NCBI RefSeq assembly: GCF_010015585.1
Contig: NW_022985067.1
Coordinates: 1,400,526 to 1,464,525 of the forward strand
Length of the DNA stretch: 64,000 nt
Source: Eremomyces bilateralis CBS 781.70
Lineage: Eukaryota > Ascomycota > Dothideomycetes > Eremomycetales > Eremomycetaceae
Direction: 5' to 3'
How positions within the stretch are numbered: position 1 is the first letter of the stretch; each line of letters opens with the position of its first letter. Below, piece after piece: positions 58,196 to 64,000 of the stretch. The notes beneath the pieces were generated by a model that saw nothing but the letters and a program-made list of their open reading frames with translations, had not been told where the DNA came from and did not search any database. The position numbers and the translations under genes were made by a program.

Positions 58196-59197
58196 TCAGT
58201 TCTTCCTCTCTGCTTTATTAGCGACCTTGCGAATCGTCCTGATATGATTGGAGGTGGTCCTACAGCATCCACCGATGCCAGAAGCACCCAGTGCTACCCA
58301 CTCTCTAACGTTCCGACCCCAAGTATCCAAAGTTGCAGCATCATTTTCGATCCAGTGCCTCGACTCTGCGTCCCAGGCTTCCCCTGAATTGGGATACACG
58401 AAGACGTTCTTCGACGTGTTTGGCACGATACTTTTCAGAGCTGAACCCACCTCCTCAGGGGGGATGCAGTTCACGCCAACAGCGATGATCTGTTCGTTCC
58501 GTTCTATTGGCGGGAGAATCTGGTCCCAACATGTGCCGTCTGCGATCATCTCAGGGTGGCCAGGTCTGGTTGTAAAGCTCAGCCAGCATCTTGCCATTGG
58601 AAACTCCGTTTCCAGGAGCCCAAGCACTGCAGTCGCTTCATCCCAGTTTGGAAACGTCTCTAAAGCAAGTAGATCCACTCCGGAATCGAGTAGAGCTGCA
58701 ATACGCGGACGATGGAAGTCCATGAACTCTGGCCATGGCAGTTCATAATCTCCGCGATACTCTGCTCCATTAGCCAAATATGCGCCATATGGACCGACAC
58801 TTCCAGCGACCAGGAGCACAGGTGCAGGTATCCCCGCTGCAGTTAGATGTGTCTGTGCATCTTCTCTTGCCGATTTTGCGAGCTCGGCGCTCTTCGCAAT
58901 CAAGGAAGCGCTTTCTTCTGGTGACAGCCCTTGGTGCTTTGCCAGACCAATTGGCGATGCTTGGTAAGACGCGGTCGTGACAACATTGGCTCCAGCTAGG
59001 TAGGCCTCGAGATGAATCGAGCGGATGAGGTCCGGATGGGACGTGGGGAGGGGTGCTGACCATAGCGGCGTCGATAGTGCGGCAGAACCGAGAGTGCTCT
59101 CCAGGCGGGTGGACAAGGCACCGTCTAGAACAAGAAGTTCGGGGAACGACTCCGGAATCTGTCCACACGTGGACTTAGCTTCGATGTCTCTGTCCAT
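58196..59197 (-). CDS. Homocysteine S-methyltransferase
   Basis: A single exon of 333 residues. It makes methionine from homocysteine using S-methylmethionine or S-adenosylmethionine as methyl donor (Mht1/Sam4 type). The fold is a TIM barrel with zinc ligands in two places: VGVNC near residue 238 and GIGGCCRTTSNHIR near 310. Other family blocks are LLVLDGALSTRLES, WSAPLPTSHPDLIRSIHLEAYLAGANVVTTASYQ, VAGSVGPYGAYLANGAEYRGDY and LLALETFPNWDEA. These give a clear assignment. The start MDRDIEAKSTCGQ is the first ATG of the frame. The neighbouring genes are unrelated. Confidence 0.92.
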   Translation of the reverse strand: MDRDIEAKSTCGQIPESFPELLVLDGALSTRLESTLGSAALSTPLWSAPLPTSHPDLIRSIHLEAYLAGANVVTTASYQASPIGLAKHQGLSPEESASLIAKSAELAKSAREDAQTHLTAAGIPAPVLLVAGSVGPYGAYLANGAEYRGDYELPWPEFMDFHRPRIAALLDSGVDLLALETFPNWDEATAVLGLLETEFPMARCWLSFTTRPGHPEMIADGTCWDQILPPIERNEQIIAVGVNCIPPEEVGSALKSIVPNTSKNVFVYPNSGEAWDAESRHWIENDAATLDTWGRNVREWVALGASGIGGCCRTTSNHIRTIRKVANKAERKN

Positions 59198-60314
59198 GCT
59201 CCGACATCCACATGGCTGTTCGGGCGGTTAGCATGGTTGATCAGAACCCTGGGACCGATCATACGATTTGCAGCAAGTCTGGACCTAATTTGGAGGGGGA
59301 CTGGAAGTCGTAATTTATCAGGTGTGCTGCTTAATATATGGGTACTTGAAGCGCGCCCAGCGGCGAGGAAGACCAAACGACATGAGATGCAGTGGTAATG
59401 ACGAGGCATCGGAAAGCAGGAATCTGACAGAATTTGAAAATGGCAACATTATGAGCGGAAAATTCTCATGACTGTTTGTATATGGCAAGAAAGAGACGTA
59501 GTGAACGATGGAATAGATTCCAAGTGTGCTCTGGAAACTGAGAAATCTCGCGGCTTCATTGCTGGAGAAGATCCTTGTGACATACCTATCCAGGAAGTGG
59601 AAATGTAAGAGGCACAGTCTTAAAATGAGTGCAATATATCGTACATACGTTGAGAGAAAGAATGAAGGATTTGGCGCCGTGGAGATGGTGTTTTCTATCA
59701 AACGGTCAGATCCGAACAAGGGGAGGCTGGAGAACAATTTCACGATGTCTATTATTATTATGCATGAACTTACCTATGAACGAAACATTAGTGAGTACTC
59801 CGTAGTAATAAGGCCCTTGTAGTTTCCTACTGTAGTGTGCGTATAGTTGATTACTACGATTAACTACTCGTACCGCGCAACTACGTGTAGGTATGTATAG
59901 TGTCGTCATTAGGTAATTACAATATTACAGGTATTGGACAGACATGTTGTCGCAGGCCAAGGCATGAGCTCTACAGCTAGGAGTCCAAGGCTACAAACTG
60001 CATTAATAATCTTGCCGTGACTCTCGTAACTATAGATATCTGTAGGGGATCAGGCATTCAGCTAGAACACAGAACTTACACACAACACACTATGGTATAC
60101 AAACAACTTCGCTGCTGGAACAACAGCACCTCACTCCCAACCATTTTAGCACATCACATACGACACATGTTCTTAAAAACACTAGATGGTCTTTGAAAAG
60201 CTTCCTCCAAGTTCTTCCTAGACTATCGACGTGGGCGCGGCATTTCTATCGACTCTTTTCTACTAGTTTGCACAGTGTATCTGGCCATCAGTTCCTACTC
60301 CACAGGATTTTCCC
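59198..60314. other. Intergenic
   Basis: 1.1 kb, AT-rich. Only short motif-free frames. Around 59790-59930 the sequence has several short near-palindromic TACGTA/TAGTA words but no defined repeat. Confidence 0.4.
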
Positions 60315-61830
60315 TCATTCGAAGCAGCCGCAGCAACTGGTGCACTGCTCAGATTCCCCCCAATACCATAAGAGCCCAGCTCGTACTCCAGTCCGAACCA
60401 ACAAGAGACTTCTGGAGTATCTAGTCATCCATCCCAACTGCCAACACCCAAGTCGATGTTCACCTGTTATAACAGGGGCTAGCACTCTCTCAAACGGAAC
60501 CCCTAGATCAATCCAGTTGCGCCAGCTGCTCCCAAGCCATGGCTTATGTCTGACATAGTAATTCGCTCCCAGCGCAAACACATCCAGCTGTTTAGAGCTG
60601 CAGCTTACAACCTTAGGTGAGGACCTTAATTGCCATCTAAGGTCCACCTAGTCGGCGCCCCAAGCCCTCCCAATCTAGGCATTGTGAAGCATCGAGTCAT
60701 CCGACCCAATCCCAAACATATCAATCCTGCCCGGGACACATGAGACAACCGCAGGCCTGCCCTTGAGCTTCCCGCCGATGCTAGCCCATTCCCCGTCCCA
60801 ATGCTGGCCTTCGTTCTCGCCCTACGCTTTATGCGCCATCCCATCCGATACGTTCCGGGCAAATGCGTTGAGCCTCTTCTCGCCCCATGTTGAGACGGCA
60901 GGCGGCGACCCGCAGTTCTCGCCTGAGGTCCACTGCCCGTCCCAGTGCTTGTTTGCACACAGCTTCGTGTACCTCGCACTGTTGCCTTGTTCCCCGAAGA
61001 CATCGAGGCTACCTTGGGCCGAGGACACGGCGACGGGTGGGCAGGTGAACACCCTACCCAGGTCGACCCAGGCCGCGTCCCACCCGCTGGCGTTGCCGGA
61101 CTTTGACGAGCAATTGCTTCGAGCTACTGAGCTTCGAGCTACTGAGCCTGAAGATGGATGTCCGCAGCGTGGAGCTCCAGGACGCCATTGTGGGGACTTG
61201 CGGGCAGATGGTGCCGCGGCAGGTGCTCGGCGGCGATGTAGCATCGGGGGCTGCAATATCGGCGGTGGCGGTCCATGTCACGCTGCTTAACGGGGCTCGA
61301 GAGGTGACCAGGGAACTGGCAAAGATTGAGTTCGATTATTGACGGCTCGATTTTTTTGCAGTATAACTCACCTTGGGCTCGAGTGGTCGCGCCCGGCCCG
61401 CGTCGAATCTGTTCCGCCCACTGCACCTCCGATCGTGCCAGCAACAGCTACGAGGACTAGAAGGGCATTGAGCAACCACAATAGGCGTCTTCGCGACGTA
61501 CCTTTTCCCGTCGTCGGCCGTCGCGATTGTCGCGCGACCATCATGCTGTTCAATGTGATCCACACTTGCAGGTACAGCCTCTGGCAGGTTCAGGAGGGCC
61601 ACCTCTATAGTAACCCTGGATATGAAAATCGCCGTTTGCCGGGGGAATCCTCCATTGCTGCCACGCTGATAAAGGCTGGCAGGGCCAGAAAAAGTGGTAA
61701 GATTGCGATCTCAACCTCATAAACCACAGCAGTACTCCTGGTACTGGACAGCAGAGCGGGATGCAAAACCGCTTCCCCTCCGTCGCGCCACTCAAAAGCT
61801 CATATTCCACATGTCAAAGCCTCACTTTCT
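60315..61830 (-). pseudogene. Decayed lectin-type beta-propeller membrane protein
   Basis: On the minus strand, in several frames, pieces of a fungal PLL-like propeller protein are recognisable. There is a positively charged segment followed by a single membrane span (RRRLLWLLNALLVLVAVAG), then an extracellular part with blades of the pattern LDVFGEQGNSARYTKL-CANKHWDGQW, PPAVSTWGEKRLNAFA and GRIDMFGIGSDDSMLH. Each blade pairs a D-x-F-G/A strand with a HWDGxW strand, as in fungal fucose-lectin-like proteins. A preceding region (ATADDGKRYVAKTP) fits the cytoplasmic part of relatives. The reading frame is broken about six or more times, so no product is expected. A 15-bp tandem duplication lies inside. 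A host gene remnant; age unknown. Confidence 0.55.
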
Positions 61831-62261
61831 GTGTACCCCGGTTTTCGTGCACCTTGACACGGTTGTGAATGATACGGAGTACAAGAACTGCAGTTACCAA
61901 TTCTATTATTCTACACTAGGTATCTAGGAACTGGTATCTTTGCTGAATCATCCTGTGTATTGTGTACTTGGGCAGGTACCAGTTGTAGCCAAGGCCCCGA
62001 ACTGTTGGCTCGTCCGGGCTCTAGCCTCGGTAACCCCCCTACCAGCAGGCACATCCCTCCAGTTTGCATCAAACCCTTCACCATCCTTCCCACTCTTCGG
62101 ATTCATCCAGCGGTTCTACTCGCCTCCGAACCGCTCTTCGCCCCAATGCAATATCGAGATGCCGTATGAATGGCTAAAAAGGTTTGTATACGTATATTTT
62201 CTTTTTCATCAAATCTTATTCGACGAATCAAACGAGGGAAGCCATTCTTTTCCCCTCCTCG

Positions 62262-62306
62262 GACAGATGTTGCAATGACAGATGTTGCAATGACAGATGC
62301 TGCAAC
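62262..62306. repeat. 15-bp minisatellite, three copies
   Basis: GACAGATGTTGCAAT occurs twice exactly (62262-62276, 62277-62291), and a third copy (62292-62306) differs at two positions. No coding role. Confidence 0.8.
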
Positions 62307-62477
62307 GGGATTCATGGCTTCAGCTTATTCTGCATTTAATTGATTGCTCTTATTGGAATGCCAAACCTAGGAAAAGCCAATTGCCCTCCTTGTGCAATAT
62401 TGTGCGTACGGAGTAGAAAAAGACCGGCTGGCGGTTCGAGGCATTCCTACCTTTATAGCTGGCCTGGATAATTATTG

Positions 62478-62486
62478 TATAAAAAG
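62478..62486 (+). promoter_or_regulatory. TATA-like box upstream of GH114 gene
   Basis: TATAAAAAG in an AT-rich stretch, 197 bp before the start codon of the secreted glycosidase. Position is plausible for a regulated fungal promoter; unverified. Confidence 0.35.
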
Positions 62487-62682
62487 CTCATTAGTTCTCT
62501 TCATTGGAGTCTATATCCTCCGTTTCATACTCCAAAAGTACAGCTCCGATTTCCTTCAGTCACTCCTTTCTGATTTGAGCATTGTTCGGAGAACAGTCTC
62601 CTTGCTGCAGGCAGCCATAAGGCCATCGTTCATCGTCATTCCTTATCTGCTGTATTGTTAACAATCCCCCCTGGTATCCACC

Positions 62683-63574
62683 ATGCTAGGCTCTCTGCTA
62701 GTTGCATCTACCCTCCTTCCATTCGTCTTGGCTGGCGAATTATGGCAGCCGATACAGCGATCCCGTTTCCAGATCGTCCTGAACCGGCCTATGAAGGTAG
62801 ACCCTCAAGGAAATGTCTCTCCGGACGCCACAATCTTCGATATCGACCTGTTTGACAACGATCCGACGACGATTGCCACGCTGAAGGGTCAAGGAAAAAA
62901 AACCATCTGCTACTTCTCTGCTGGGACGTACGAGCCGTACCGTCCAGATAGCCGTCAGTTTCAGAGAAATGATATGGGGGCCCGACTCCCGGAGTGGCGG
63001 GATGAGAAGTGGCTCGACGTTAACAGCCAGAATGTCCGCAAGATCATGGCCAACCGTATTCAGCTTGCTGCCGATAAAGGCTGTGATGGGGTTGATCCAG
63101 ATAACATGGGTATGTCTTCCCACGTTTTCCATTACGACTTGGAGATATCTAACTATCACAGATGGCTACACGTATCGCCGCAACGGAGTGAGCCTCCGCA
63201 AAGCCGATACTGTCAAATACATGCGTTTCCTCTCCACAGAAGCCGAGAAGCGTGGCCTCTCCATCGGCCTCAAAAATGCTCTTGACATCGTCGAGGATGT
63301 TTTACCCTTTACCCAGTTCGCCGTGAACGAACAGTGCGCAGAGTACAAGGAGTGCGACGCCTATCAACCGTTTCTCGATGCTGGCAAGCCGGTCTTCCAT
63401 ATCGAATATCCGAAGGCCGCGCCCCGGATCAGTGGGAAGGATGTGCAGAAAGCATGCGAGGATAGATTTACTGGAAGTAGCATGGGAAACTTCTCGACCG
63501 TTTTGAAGAATTGGGATCTTGATGGATGGGCGGCGTTTTGCGATGGGAGTTCCGCCGAGACGGCCGTTTTGTAA
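62683..63574 (+). CDS. Secreted GH114 glycosidase (endo-alpha-1,4-polygalactosaminidase family)
   Basis: Two exons (62683-63109, 63162-63574), 279 residues. An N-terminal signal peptide (MLGSLLVASTLLPFVLAG) directs secretion. The TIM-barrel body shows the family motifs WQPIQRSRFQIVLNRPM, IFDIDLFDNDPTTIATLKGQG, KKTICYFSAGTYEPYRPDSRQF, CDGVDPDNMDGYTYR, GLSIGLKNALDIVEDVL and FAVNEQCAEYKECDAY. Family members cut galactosamine-containing polymers, such as fungal galactosaminogalactan, a cell-wall and biofilm polysaccharide. The acidic residues in DIDLFDND, DPDN and NEQCAEY are likely catalytic or near it. The 52-nt intron (GTATGT...CACAG) splits DPDNM and DGYTY. Substrate is inferred from family only. 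Confidence 0.9.
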
Positions 63575-64000
63575 AGACAATGGTTTGTTTATGTTCTCAT
63601 TCTGTATTATTATCGCCCTTTTCGGACAGACAAACGGATATGATATGAGTAACTAAAAGGCGCACTCGGGAGCAGATATGATATGAATTTCATCGCTGGT
63701 ATTTATCGGTAGCTGGAGTGCTTCGATTTCGAGTGATCTCATTGGATCGTCCCCCGATGCCATGCATCCTTCATCTCAATCCTCCCAAGTCCCAACCCTT
63801 TTCATTCATCTTTCATCATCATTTAATCCAGTCGCCACCGAGACATTTGGGAACAGTATTGATGCTCGCAAGTCCTTCCGATTTAGACATTCTACGCGTC
63901 TAAAATGCTACCGTAAGGCTCATAGACCTTCCCTTATGGCATCCGTTTCAAGCCACATGACGAGGCCTTGCTAAGGCTCTGGCAAGGCTGACCGCTGCGC
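63575..64000. other. Right-edge flank
   Basis: Downstream of the glycosidase to the window edge. Only frames of 60-70 codons, none recognisable. Confidence 0.45.

Larger units (their letters stand above)
61831..62682. promoter_or_regulatory. Intergenic, promoter of the GH114 gene
   Basis: 850 bp. It contains a 15-bp minisatellite (62262-62306) and a TATA-like box TATAAAAAG at 62478-62486, about 200 bp before the GH114 start codon. No other gene seen. Confidence 0.45.

Noticed and set aside
1-64000. CRISPR arrays, rRNA, tRNA genes
   Set aside because: No spaced direct repeats of CRISPR type; no convincing tRNA A/B boxes or rRNA sequence seen by eye. CRISPR is not expected in a fungal nucleus.

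Overview
The window looks like nuclear chromosome from a filamentous ascomycete, most likely Eurotiomycetes (Aspergillus/Penicillium relatives). The basis is many short introns (about 45-145 nt) with GTATGT/GTAAGT-type donors and CTAAC/CTGAC branch sites, compact gene spacing, and a set of recognisable fungal orthologues. The species call is inference; no rRNA, tRNA or organelle sequence was found.

Left end (1-1155): a broken Tc1/mariner-type DNA transposon sits inside the 3' part of a hAT relic, whose end lies 15 bp beyond the stop codon of a WD40 gene. Core block (1170-28580): WD40 protein with a C-terminal coiled coil, PIN-domain protein, translin-associated factor X, a possible XPF-like meiotic protein (Zip2/SHOC1-like), F-box protein, phosphopantetheine adenylyltransferase, AhpD-like protein, Prp46 splicing factor, ORC1, Rev7 and protein kinase C. 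ORC1 and REV7 are divergent and share a promoter with two ACGCGT (MCB) boxes, which would fit G1/S co-expression.

Accessory island (about 30.9-36.7 kb): three genes that look foreign to the housekeeping block. They are a DUF6589-type protein (+ strand), a RecQ-like DEAD/H helicase (- strand) and a lysine/glutamine-rich coiled-coil protein (- strand). Each frame is interrupted by at least one stop or frameshift, yet the reading frame and recognisable motifs continue beyond it. This is the best candidate for a poorly described mobile system. No terminal repeats were identified by eye.

Right part (38.2-64 kb): HSL-type alpha/beta hydrolase, HIR1/HIRA histone chaperone, a small F-box protein, an MFS sugar transporter, a Zn2Cys6 regulator of XlnR-like appearance 1.6 kb from it, kynurenine 3-monooxygenase, a small conserved fungal protein, homocysteine S-methyltransferase, a decayed lectin-type beta-propeller membrane protein, and a secreted GH114 glycosidase. 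Intergenic stretches here are long (0.5-2.2 kb) and hold no convincing genes.

Exon models were built by eye from splice consensus and reading-frame continuity. Each spliced model sums to whole codons, but none has been checked against RNA.
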